Positions 1 to 6,696 of a stretch of DNA of 37,276 nt are shown here, piece after piece. The DNA is from Rhodospirillum sp. UBA1311. GTDB lineage: Bacteria > Pseudomonadota > Alphaproteobacteria > Rhodospirillales > Rhodospirillaceae. Location: contig DBTR01000008.1 of NCBI GenBank assembly GCA_002307145.1, positions 1 to 37,276 of the forward strand, given 5' to 3'. Both the position numbers and the translations under genes were made by a program. A model generated the notes under the pieces. The model was given only the letters and a program-made list of their open reading frames with translations, was not told the DNA's origin and made no database searches. Each line of letters opens with the position of its first letter. Within the stretch, counting starts at the first letter, position 1.

Positions 1-513
1 GAGCGGCTCGTCCATCAGCACCACCTGCGGCTCGAACACCAGGGCGCGGGCGAGCGCGACGCGCTGCTGCTGGCCGCCCGAGAGCTGCGCCGGGCGGCGG
101 CGCGAGAGCGCGTCGAGCTTGACCATGGCGAGGGCTTCCTTCGCCTTGATGCTGCGGGCGTCGCGCGACATGCCGCGCACCATCAGCGGGAAGGCGACGT
201 TCTCCTCGATCGTCATGTGGGGGAACAGCGCGTAGTTCTGGAACACCATGCCGATGCCGCGCTGGTGCGCGGGCACGTCGCGGATCGAACGTCCGCCAAG
301 GGTAATCTCGCCCTCGGTGGGAACCTCGAAGCCCGCCAGCATCATCAGGGAAGTGGTCTTGCCCGAGCCGGACGGCCCGAGAAGGGTGAGAAACTCGCCC
401 CGACGAATGTCGAGGTTGAGATCCTTCACGACGAGAGTCTCGCCGTCGTAGGTCTTCCGCACGCCGGAAAAACGCACCAGGACATCGTCGGCTTGCGGGG
501 TGATTTCACTCAT
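1..513 (-). CDS. ABC transporter ATP-binding protein, PotA-like (C-terminal part outside window)
   Basis: The first 171 codons of an ABC ATPase are present; the gene runs off the left edge. Visible motifs are Walker A GPSGSGKT (residues 46-53), the Q-loop FQNYALFP (Q92), signature LSGGQQQ (144-150) and Walker B VVLMDEP (164-170). This pattern, with no insertion between Walker A and signature, is typical of the PotA/FbpC/UgpC group that energises spermidine/putrescine or other small-solute uptake at the inner membrane. ATG at 513 is preceded by GAGGA at good spacing. Closeness to gabT and gabD, and an upstream AT-rich palindrome shared with gabD, suggest that the substrate is putrescine, GABA or a related amine. 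That substrate is inference; the cognate permeases and binding protein are not in view. Confidence 0.93.
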   Translation of the reverse strand, partial: MSEITPQADDVLVRFSGVRKTYDGETLVVKDLNLDIRRGEFLTLLGPSGSGKTTSLMMLAGFEVPTEGEITLGGRSIRDVPAHQRGIGMVFQNYALFPHMTIEENVAFPLMVRGMSRDARSIKAKEALAMVKLDALSRRRPAQLSGGQQQRVALARALVFEPQVVLMDEPL

Positions 514-588
514 CCAGAACGTCCTCAAGGGCTGGGCCTCTCGCCGCCCGGATACTCTCCCAAAGGCGACAAAAACCAGCATGCCCAC

Positions 589-606
589 GTTTAATTAATT
601 AAACAA
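589..606 (-). promoter_or_regulatory. Candidate operator shared with gabD (AT-rich palindrome)
   Basis: GTTTAATTAATTAAAC (589-604) is a perfect 16-bp palindrome 76 bp upstream of the ABC ATPase start. Read on the minus strand with two more bases it is TTGTTTAATTAATTAAAC. It matches the gabD upstream site (3734-3751) at 15 of 18 positions. Two such sites in a GC-rich genome, both in front of genes for amine/GABA use, point to a common transcription factor. The factor is not identified. Confidence 0.5.
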
Positions 607-717
607 GAGGTTTTCGCTTCTTTTTTGTGCGTTGAAGTACAAACTCAGATTATGCCTATTTTTTGTTCTATATGATTGATTGGAATGCAACAAAAGAGCG
701 AGCTCCGCCCGCGCCCG

Positions 718-737
718 CGAAGGGACTCGTCCCTTCG
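718..737. repeat. Inverted repeat 1 of hairpin mosaic
   Basis: Arms CGAAGGGAC and GTCCCTTCG pair perfectly over 9 bp around a 2-nt centre. This is the first of four adjacent hairpins downstream of gabT. Confidence 0.75.
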
Positions 738-752
738 ATCCCATAACCCAGG

Positions 753-819
753 CTTTTTGCGCGTAGCGCGATAACGCCATCACGCAACAGGACGGGCTTA
801 TGGCGCTACGCGCAAAAAG
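753..819. repeat. Inverted repeat 2: 17-bp perfect stem, 33-nt loop
   Basis: Arms CTTTTTGCGCGTAGCGC (753-769) and GCGCTACGCGCAAAAAG (803-819) are exact reverse complements. The loop also contains CGCCAT (775-780), which can pair with ATGGCG (800-805), so two alternative folds compete. On either strand the stem ends in a run of T, so it could terminate transcription from both sides. Confidence 0.8.
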
Positions 820-832
820 ATTAAGGGGAGGC

Positions 833-855
833 TTGGAGGGACCGAGTCCCTCCAA
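833..855. repeat. Inverted repeat 3: 10-bp perfect stem
   Basis: Arms TTGGAGGGAC and GTCCCTCCAA pair perfectly around CGA. The GGGAC/GTCCC core is shared with inverted repeat 1, which suggests a repeat family. Confidence 0.75.
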
Positions 856-859
856 CGGG

Positions 860-882
860 GTCCAGGGGCAGAGCCCCTGGAC
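860..882. repeat. Inverted repeat 4: 10-bp perfect stem, gabT-proximal
   Basis: Arms GTCCAGGGGC and GCCCCTGGAC pair perfectly around AGA. It begins 13 bp beyond the gabT stop and probably protects or terminates the gabDT message. GC-rich hairpins of this general appearance are common between genes in Rhodospirillales-like genomes (from memory, not searched). Confidence 0.75.
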
Positions 883-895
883 TTGACCATCGGGC

Positions 896-2194
896 TCAGG
901 CAGCCGTGGTCAGTTCGGCGAGGCAGGATTCGAGGATATCGAGGCCTTCGTCGAGGAGCGCGTCGGTAATCACCAGCGGTGCGAGGAAGCGGATGACGTT
1001 TCCGTAGGTGCCGCAGGAGAGGATGATCAAGCCGTTGGCGGCGGCCTTGCCGACCAGGGCCTTGGTGAGTTCGGGCGCGGGTTCGCGGGTGGCGCGGTCC
1101 TTGACCAGTTCCATCGCGACCATCGCGCCGACGCCGCGCACCTCGCCGATGCAGGCGAAGGCGTTCTTCGCCGCCATCGCGTTGAGGCGGGCCTTCATCC
1201 GCGCGCCGAGGACGTTGGCGCGGTCGATGAGCTTTTCCTCGGCGATCACGTCCATCACCGCGAGACCGGCGGCGCAGGCGAGCGGCGCGCCGGCGTAGGT
1301 GCCGCCGAGGCCGCCGGGATTGGAGGCCTGCATCAGGTCCTTGCGCCCGACCACGGCGGAGAGCGGGAAGCCGCCCGCGAGGGACTTGGCGATGGTCATC
1401 AGGTCGGGTTTGACGCCCGAGTGCTCGATCGCGAACATCTTGCCGGTGCGGGCGAAGCCGCTCTGGATCTCGTCGACGATGAGGAGAATGCCATGCTCGT
1501 CGCAGAGCTTGCGCAGCGCCTGAAGCCATTCGGTCGGCGCGACGACGAAGCCGCCCTCGCCCTGCACCGGTTCGACGATGATCGCCGCGACCCGCTGCGG
1601 GTCGACGTCGCCCTTGAACAGCGCCGCAATGGCTTTCAACGACTGCTCGACGGTAACGCCGTGGAAGGCGTCCGGATACGGCACGTGGTAGACCTCGGAC
1701 GGGAACGGCCCGTAGCCGACCTTGTAGGGCGCGACCTTGCCGGTCAGCGCCATCGCCATCAGCGTGCGGCCATGGAAGCCGCCGGTGGTGGCGATGATGC
1801 CCGAGCGGCCGGTCGCAGCGCGGGCGATTTTTACCGCGTTTTCAACGGCCTCGGCGCCCGTGGAGAGGAAGATCGTCTGCGCCGGACCCTCGATCGGGGC
1901 GATCGCGTTGATCTTTTCCGCGAGTTCGATGTAGCCCGCGTAGGGCATCACCTGGAAGCAGGTGTGGCTGAAGTTGTCGAGCTGGGCCGCGACCGCCGCC
2001 TTGACCTTGGGGTGGTTGTGTCCGGTGTTGAGCACCGCGATGCCGGCGGCGAAGTCGATGTAGCGGTTGCCTTCGATGTCCCAGATTTCCGAGCCCGCCG
2101 CGCGTTCGGCGAACACCGGCAGCATGGTGGAAACGCCCCGCGGGACCGCCTCTTCCCGTCGCGCCTGGAGCGCGGCATTGGTAGCTTTAGCCAT
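896..2194 (-). CDS. gabT: 4-aminobutyrate aminotransferase
   Basis: A class-III PLP aminotransferase of 432 residues, the normal length for GabT. It moves the amino group of GABA to 2-oxoglutarate, giving succinate semialdehyde and glutamate in the cytoplasm. Visible features are the phosphate-binding STGAE (111-115), the EPVQGEGG loop (about 208-215), the PLP-pyridine aspartate in DEIQSG (D241) and the Schiff-base lysine in TIAKSLAGG (K270). ATG at 2194 is preceded by AGGAG. The gene follows gabD by 28 bp in the same direction, so the pair forms one operon that turns GABA into succinate. It could also accept 5-aminovalerate, as many GabT enzymes do. Confidence 0.95.
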   Translation of the reverse strand: MAKATNAALQARREEAVPRGVSTMLPVFAERAAGSEIWDIEGNRYIDFAAGIAVLNTGHNHPKVKAAVAAQLDNFSHTCFQVMPYAGYIELAEKINAIAPIEGPAQTIFLSTGAEAVENAVKIARAATGRSGIIATTGGFHGRTLMAMALTGKVAPYKVGYGPFPSEVYHVPYPDAFHGVTVEQSLKAIAALFKGDVDPQRVAAIIVEPVQGEGGFVVAPTEWLQALRKLCDEHGILLIVDEIQSGFARTGKMFAIEHSGVKPDLMTIAKSLAGGFPLSAVVGRKDLMQASNPGGLGGTYAGAPLACAAGLAVMDVIAEEKLIDRANVLGARMKARLNAMAAKNAFACIGEVRGVGAMVAMELVKDRATREPAPELTKALVGKAAANGLIILSCGTYGNVIRFLAPLVITDALLDEGLDILESCLAELTTAA

Positions 2195-2222
2195 TGCGAA
2201 TTCTCCTGATTTTGCCAGCAGG

Positions 2223-3686
2223 TCAGCGGTTCAAGCCACCGACGCAGAGATATTTGATTTCGAGGAAGTCCTCGATGCCGTACTTCGACCCTTCACGACC
2301 GAGCCCGGATTCCTTGACCCCGCCGAACGGCGCTTCCGCCATCGAGATCAGGCCTTCGTTGATCCCGACGATGCCGTATTCGAGCGCCTCGGCGACGCGG
2401 AAGATCCGGCCGATGTCGCGGCCGTAGAAATACGCGGCGAGGCCGAAGCGGGTGCGGTTGGCGAGTTCGATCGCTTCCGCTTCGGTCTTGAAGCGGAACA
2501 GCGGCGCGACCGGGCCGAAGATCTCCTCGGCGAAGAGGTCCATGTCGGGAGTCGCGTCGGCGAGGATGGTGGGCTGGTAGAAGCTGCCGACCTCACCCGC
2601 GCGCGCGCCGCCGCAGACGGGGGACGCGCCCTTCGCAAGGGCGTCGGCAACCAGGCTCTCGACCTTCTCCACCGCCGCCGCGTTGATCAACGGCCCTTGC
2701 GTTACGCCCGGCTCGGTGCCGTTGCCGACCTTGAGCTTGGCCACCGCATCCTTGAATTTCGCGGCGAAGGCGTCGTAGACGCCGTCCTGGACGAGGAAGC
2801 GGTTGGCGCAGACGCAGGTCTGCCCGGCGTTGCGGTATTTCGAGGCCATCGCGCCCACCACGGCGGCATCCAAATCGGCGTCGTCGAAGACGATGAACGG
2901 CGCGTTGCCGCCGAGCTCAAGGCTGAGTTTCTTCACCGTTCCGGCGCAATCCCGCATCAAGAGCTTGCCGACCTCGGTGGAGCCGGTGAACGAGAGCTTG
3001 CGCACCAGCGGGCTCTCGCACATCACCTTGCCGACGGCGGTGCCGCGCGCGGCGGTGACGATGCTCAAGACACCCTTCGGCACCCCCGCCCGCTCGGCCA
3101 GAACCGCAAGCGCGAGAGCGGAGAGCGGCGTCGCGGCGGCGGGTTTGACCACCACGGTACAGCCTGCGGCGAGCGCGGGCGCGACCTTGCGGGTGATCAT
3201 CGCGCAGGGGAAGTTCCAGGGCGTGATCGCGGCGACGACGCCGATCGGCTGCTTGAGGACGAGGATGCGGGTGTCGGTTTTGGGCGCAGGAATGACGTCG
3301 CCGTAGACCCGCTTGCCTTCCTCGGCGAACCACTCGACGAACGACGCGCCGTAGATGATCTCGCCCTTGGCCTCGGCAAGCGGCTTGCCCTGCTCGGCGG
3401 TCATCAGCGCGGCGAGGTCGTCGGCGTTGGCGACGATCAGGTCGAACCAGGCGCGGAGGATGTTGGCGCGCTCCTTGGCCGACTTCGCCGCCCAGGCGGG
3501 AAACGCGGCGTCGGCGGCGACGATCGCGGCCTCGACCTCTTCCGGCGCAAGGTCGGCGACGTAGCCGACGGTCTCGCCGGTGGCGGGATTGGCGACCGAG
3601 AAAGTCTTCCCCGAGGCGGCGTCGCACCATTCGCCGTTCACATAGGCTTTGGCGGAAAGCAGGGAGACGTCGTTCAAAAAGCTCAT
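2223..3686 (-). CDS. gabD: Succinate-semialdehyde dehydrogenase (NADP+)
   Basis: An aldehyde dehydrogenase superfamily protein of 487 residues, matching GabD in length and motifs: TPWNFP (N158), general base in LELGG (E257) and catalytic cysteine in GQTCVCANR (C291). A second cysteine at C293 matches the Cys-X-Cys pair that forms a redox switch in some SSADH enzymes. It oxidises succinate semialdehyde to succinate. ATG at 3686 has GAGG eight bases upstream. It is the first gene of the gabD-gabT operon, and a candidate operator shared with the ABC ATPase lies 48 bp upstream. Specificity for succinate semialdehyde rests on family likeness plus the neighbouring gabT. Confidence 0.95.
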   Translation of the reverse strand: MSFLNDVSLLSAKAYVNGEWCDAASGKTFSVANPATGETVGYVADLAPEEVEAAIVAADAAFPAWAAKSAKERANILRAWFDLIVANADDLAALMTAEQGKPLAEAKGEIIYGASFVEWFAEEGKRVYGDVIPAPKTDTRILVLKQPIGVVAAITPWNFPCAMITRKVAPALAAGCTVVVKPAAATPLSALALAVLAERAGVPKGVLSIVTAARGTAVGKVMCESPLVRKLSFTGSTEVGKLLMRDCAGTVKKLSLELGGNAPFIVFDDADLDAAVVGAMASKYRNAGQTCVCANRFLVQDGVYDAFAAKFKDAVAKLKVGNGTEPGVTQGPLINAAAVEKVESLVADALAKGASPVCGGARAGEVGSFYQPTILADATPDMDLFAEEIFGPVAPLFRFKTEAEAIELANRTRFGLAAYFYGRDIGRIFRVAEALEYGIVGINEGLISMAEAPFGGVKESGLGREGSKYGIEDFLEIKYLCVGGLNR

Positions 3687-3733
3687 CGGCGGACCTCGTG
3701 CGCGGGGATGTCGTTTCCCGGCACGGTACGCCT

Positions 3734-3751
3734 GTTTAAAAAATTAGACAA
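3734..3751 (-). promoter_or_regulatory. Candidate operator upstream of gabD
   Basis: On the minus strand this reads TTGTCTAATTTTTTAAAC, matching the site at 589-606 at 15 of 18 positions. It starts 48 bp upstream of the gabD ATG and overlaps the only plausible -35 (TTGTCT), a sensible place for a repressor to act. Confidence 0.5.
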
Positions 3752-3824
3752 TAGTCGCCGAAACTGCGCCGTGCGAATTTGCGAGTTGGAAGCGGTCGAA
3801 TGGTTCTGCGGAGGAAATCGACCG

Positions 3825-3946
3825 GTTGGCGCGTGTCTGGGCTTTGCGAACCGCATGCCAAGTCGTGTCGCGGAGGCGTTGTCGCGAGTCTTCGCCGAAC
3901 CCAACGACTTGGAGTTCGGGACACGCCAACCCGCAACGCAGGGTTG
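3825..3946. other. Nested inverted repeats, possible structured RNA
   Basis: The paired blocks are GTTGGCGCGTGTC (3825-3837) with GACACGCCAAC (3920-3930, two-base bulge), GAAC (3848-3851) with GTTC (3914-3917), and CCAAGTCG (3858-3865) with CGACTTGG (3905-3912). They nest in the right order for one long interrupted stem. A competing small hairpin, CAACCC/GGGTTG, lies at 3927-3946. It may be a small RNA, a 3' UTR structure or chance in GC-rich DNA. Confidence 0.35.
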
Positions 3947-3991
3947 CCCGAAAATGCGGCAGGCGACCGCCCGCTTTTTAGCGTGTCGGGA

Positions 3992-4198
3992 TCATTCCAC
4001 CGTGCCCACGCCGATGATCACGTCGGCCATGCTCCGGTAGTTGCCGTCCGGCATGCTCTCGATGACGTCGAGGACGGTTTCCTCCGCACCCCGCCGCTCC
4101 GCGTGGCGGAACAGGTCTGCTTTGTGGGCTGGGAAGGTGATTCCCTTGAGAAATCGGGGAATGCTGGCGGGCGCGCGCCGATCCATAGCTCGGGGCAT
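3992..4198 (-). CDS. DUF2795 domain protein (small)
   Basis: A 68-residue protein. The central part, roughly residues 14-62, follows the DUF2795 pattern: FLKGITFPAHKADLFRHAE, then a run of acidic and aliphatic residues, then MPDGNYRSMADVI. Members are small, soluble and of unknown biochemical role, often beside stress or housekeeping genes. ATG at 4198 is chosen because GGAGG lies at ideal spacing upstream; the frame stays open further upstream but that stretch has no family likeness. It is on the same strand as the DUF72 gene, with a 97-bp gap. Function unknown. Confidence 0.8.
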   Translation of the reverse strand: MPRAMDRRAPASIPRFLKGITFPAHKADLFRHAERRGAEETVLDVIESMPDGNYRSMADVIIGVGTVE

Positions 4199-4275
4199 GT
4201 CTGTATCCTCCGCTGTTGGCCAGGAATCGCCCCGGTTCTCGCCGGAGTCTCGAACAGGAAACGCCGATTCGTGCA

Positions 4276-4291
4276 GCGAGTTCCGACTCGC
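4276..4291 (-). terminator. Small hairpin after DUF72 gene (possible terminator)
   Basis: Arms GCGAGT and ACTCGC pair perfectly around TCCG, just beyond the stop codon of the DUF72 gene. There is no T-tract, so termination is uncertain. Confidence 0.3.
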
Positions 4292-4295
4292 ACTC

Positions 4296-5186
4296 TCACT
4301 CCGCCGTGCCGTCGACCGCGACGCCCAGGCGTTCGGCGAGGCTGCGCGCGTCGGCAGGCGCGCGAACCTTGATGTCATTGTCGAAATAGACGAATACGTC
4401 GCGCCCGCTCTTGCGTTTGCGCGCGGCCTTGCCGATTCGTTCCGCATCCGTCGGCTCGCCGCCTTCGGACCAGGCCGCCACCCGCCGCGCCCAATCGTCG
4501 AGGGCGGCATCGCCATAGCCCGAGGCGTAAAGCTCCTCCGAGCCGTGCAGGCGACAGTAGACGAAGTCGGCGGTGAGGTCCATCAGACGCGGCCACTCCA
4601 CGGTATCGGCACACACCAGGGCGACCTTGTGGCGTTTCAGCATCGCGACGAACGCCGAGTCGCGGAAGCTATCGTGGCGGATTTCGACCGCGTGGCGGAG
4701 GCGCTTCACGCCCTTGGCGCGCAGCCAGCAGCGCCCGTCGAGGCGCGCTTCGTGCCGCCGCGCGAGCGCCAACGCTTCCGCTGGGGTGTGCGGCAATTTG
4801 GCGAGGAAGGCCTCGAAGGGCTCGGGGTCGAATTTGAAGCTCGGCGGAAACTGCCAGAGGAATGGCCCGAGCTTGGGACCGAGGCGGAGCAGCCCGGAGG
4901 CGAAAAAATTCGCGAGCGGCAGGTCGACGTTCTTGGCCCGGCGGACATGGCTGATATAGCGCGAGCCCTTGATCGAGAAGACGAAATCGTCGGGTGTCTG
5001 CTCCGCCCAATGGGCGAAGCTCTCGGGCCGCTGCAGGCCGTAGAAGGTGCCGTTGACCTCGATCGAAGCGAAGCTCCGCGCCGCATATTCCAGCTCGCGC
5101 TTTTGCGCGAGGTACTCGGGATAGAACACACCGCGCCAGGGCGGATAGGTCCAGCCGGAAATGCCGATGCGAATTTTGCCGGGCAT
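4296..5186 (-). CDS. DUF72 domain protein (YecE-like)
   Basis: A 296-residue protein that opens with IRIGISGWTYPPWRGVFYP, the hallmark start of the DUF72/YecE family. Other family signatures are the SIEVNGTFYGLQRPESF strand-helix, the WAEQTPDDFVFSIKGSRYISH segment and a C-terminal DVFVYFDND strand. The family has a TIM-barrel fold; its reaction is not established. ATG at 5186 lacks a strong Shine-Dalgarno sequence, but residue 2 onward already matches the family start. It lies between a lipoprotein gene and the DUF2795 gene on the same strand, with no clear functional link. Confidence 0.9.
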   Translation of the reverse strand: MPGKIRIGISGWTYPPWRGVFYPEYLAQKRELEYAARSFASIEVNGTFYGLQRPESFAHWAEQTPDDFVFSIKGSRYISHVRRAKNVDLPLANFFASGLLRLGPKLGPFLWQFPPSFKFDPEPFEAFLAKLPHTPAEALALARRHEARLDGRCWLRAKGVKRLRHAVEIRHDSFRDSAFVAMLKRHKVALVCADTVEWPRLMDLTADFVYCRLHGSEELYASGYGDAALDDWARRVAAWSEGGEPTDAERIGKAARKRKSGRDVFVYFDNDIKVRAPADARSLAERLGVAVDGTAE

Positions 5187-5254
5187 GGGTCACGCGGGAA
5201 AAGCGTCGCGTCAGCCGCACGGGTGCGGCCGACGCCGACAGGAAATGTGCGAGA

Positions 5255-5509
5255 TTACTTCCACACCGGCTTGCCCAGGTCGATCTGGTCCTTGTCGGTG
5301 AGTGCGCCGGTGGCCGCGCCACCCGCCGCGCCGATAGCCGCGCCGGTCAACGGCGAGCCGGTCAATGCGCCGACGCCGAGGCCGGCTGCGCCGCCCAAGG
5401 CTGCGCCTGACATCGCGCGGTCGCCCTTGGTGTCGCCGCAGGCCGCGAGCCCGAAGGCGAGCACGGCAGCCAGGCCGACGCCGAGTGCGGTTCGCTTGAG
5501 GTCTTTCAT
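5255..5509 (-). CDS. Small glycine-zipper lipoprotein
   Basis: An 84-residue precursor. It has a basic N-terminus (MKDLKR), a hydrophobic stretch and a lipobox LAAC with the lipidated cysteine at C24. After cleavage the mature part is dominated by small residues in a glycine-zipper pattern (GAALGGAAGLGVGAL and GAAIGAAGGAATGAL), as in the Gly-zipper and YMGG-like outer-membrane families. ATG at 5509 has AAGGAG upstream. It probably sits in the periplasmic face of the envelope and may oligomerise through the zipper. Its specific role is unknown. Confidence 0.85.
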   Translation of the reverse strand: MKDLKRTALGVGLAAVLAFGLAACGDTKGDRAMSGAALGGAAGLGVGALTGSPLTGAAIGAAGGAATGALTDKDQIDLGKPVWK

Positions 5510-5592
5510 CGGAATCACTCCTTCACAAAACGTCACCTGTAGGTGCAGGCACGTGTCAGGAGAGAAACGGTGGAGGGGGCCGCGTTGTTCCC

Positions 5593-6651
5593 TCAGGCGG
5601 TCTCGCGGGAGACGATGGAAAAGCCGAGGTCGATCACGGTTTCGGGGAACGGCCGGTCGGCGACCCGCGCCAGCAGCGCCTCGGCGGCGCGCGCCCCCAT
5701 CAGGGTGCGGTCGACCCGCACGGTGCTGAGCGCGGGGAAGGTGTGGGCGGCGAGTTCGAGGTCGCCGAAGCCGACCACCGCAAGATCGGCGGGGATTTTC
5801 AGCCCGCGCGACTGCGCCTCGACCATCACGCCCAGCGCCAGCACGTCGGAACTGCAGAACACCGCGCCGTCGGCGAAACCCCGGTCGAGCAGGGACGCCA
5901 TGCAGTGCCGTCCCCATTGCAGCGAGGACCCGGGCGGCGCGGTTTCCACCGGCACCTCGCCGCCGCCGCGCTTGGCGATTTCGGCGGAGAACGCCCGGAC
6001 GCGCTTGTGGGCGCGGGAATCGTCGCCGCAGATCGCGGCGAAGCGGGTGTGGCCACGCCCGAGCAGGAACTCCGCCACTGCCGTGCCGACCTGGTCGTGG
6101 GAATAGCCGACGACGATGTCGAGCGGCGTCGGCGTGATGTCCCAGGTTTCCACCAGCGGAATCTTCGCCGCCAACAGGCGGCGGCGGCATTCGAGCGAAT
6201 GGTTGATGCCGATCAGGAACACCGCGTCGGGTCGGCGGCCGAGCAGCGCCGCGACCACCGCGTCCTCGGTTTCGTGATCGTAGCCGGATTCGCCCAAGAC
6301 GACCTGATAGCCGTGCTCGCGCACCGTGCGGGTGAAGCTCTGGATCGTCTCGGCGTAGACCGCGTTGGCGATCGAGGGAACGATCGCGGCGAACAGGCGG
6401 CTGCGGCTGGTGGCGAGCGCGCCCGCGAGAAGATTGGGGAGATAGCCGGTTTCGGCGATGGCGAGGTTGACCCGCGCCAGCGTCGCGGCGGCGACCTTGC
6501 CGGGATGGTTGAGCGCGCGGGACACCGTGGCCGGAGCGACCCCGGCGCGCTCGGCGACGGAGTCGATGGTGACGGCGGCGCTCGTCCGACGCACTCGTGC
6601 GGTCTTGCGCTTAGGCAGCTTGGCGTTGCGCGCTTGTCCGTCGGTTCCCAT
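5593..6651 (-). CDS. LacI-family transcriptional regulator of the aldarate cluster
   Basis: A 352-residue regulator. After a basic N-terminal tail, the LacI-type helix-turn-helix and hinge occupy residues about 27-80 (TIDSVAERAGVAPATVSRAL, then GYLPN). A periplasmic-binding-protein-like effector domain follows; its RLFAAIVPSIANAVYAE stretch resembles gluconate repressor GntR. I chose ATG 6651 because GGAG lies five bases upstream; GTG 6690 or ATG 6678 would add 13 or 9 residues. It stands last behind tctCBA-garD, so it may regulate its own operon. A LacI-type operator at 11386-11399, between tctC and gudD, is the likely target. The ligand is probably galactarate, glucarate or a breakdown product (inferred). 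Confidence 0.9.
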   Translation of the reverse strand: MGTDGQARNAKLPKRKTARVRRTSAAVTIDSVAERAGVAPATVSRALNHPGKVAAATLARVNLAIAETGYLPNLLAGALATSRSRLFAAIVPSIANAVYAETIQSFTRTVREHGYQVVLGESGYDHETEDAVVAALLGRRPDAVFLIGINHSLECRRRLLAAKIPLVETWDITPTPLDIVVGYSHDQVGTAVAEFLLGRGHTRFAAICGDDSRAHKRVRAFSAEIAKRGGGEVPVETAPPGSSLQWGRHCMASLLDRGFADGAVFCSSDVLALGVMVEAQSRGLKIPADLAVVGFGDLELAAHTFPALSTVRVDRTLMGARAAEALLARVADRPFPETVIDLGFSIVSRETA

Positions 6652-6696
6652 CGGCACTCCGTTCACCCGCCCGCGCATGGCGCGCGGCACACGCCT

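Larger units (their letters stand above)
514..895. other. Intergenic region with AT-rich promoter zone and hairpin mosaic
   Basis: No convincing gene lies here. The half next to the ABC ATPase (about 589-700) is strikingly AT-rich for this genome and holds a 16-bp perfect palindrome (589-604). The half next to gabT (718-882) consists almost wholly of four consecutive perfect inverted repeats. The short frames that cross these hairpins look like chance readings. Confidence 0.7.
3687..3991. other. Intergenic region: gabD promoter side and a structured segment
   Basis: I see no gene. Near gabD lie the AT-rich operator-like site (3734-3751) and a weak minus-strand promoter match (TTGTCT, 17 bp, TACCGT). 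Positions 3825-3946 hold nested inverted repeats that could fold into a long imperfect stem. On the minus strand, a GC stem followed by ATTTT near 3957-3975 may be the terminator of the DUF2795 gene. Confidence 0.55.

Noticed and set aside
3825..3946. tRNA or tRNA-like gene
   Set aside because: The inverted repeats do not form a cloverleaf; no acceptor, anticodon and T-loop set could be placed.
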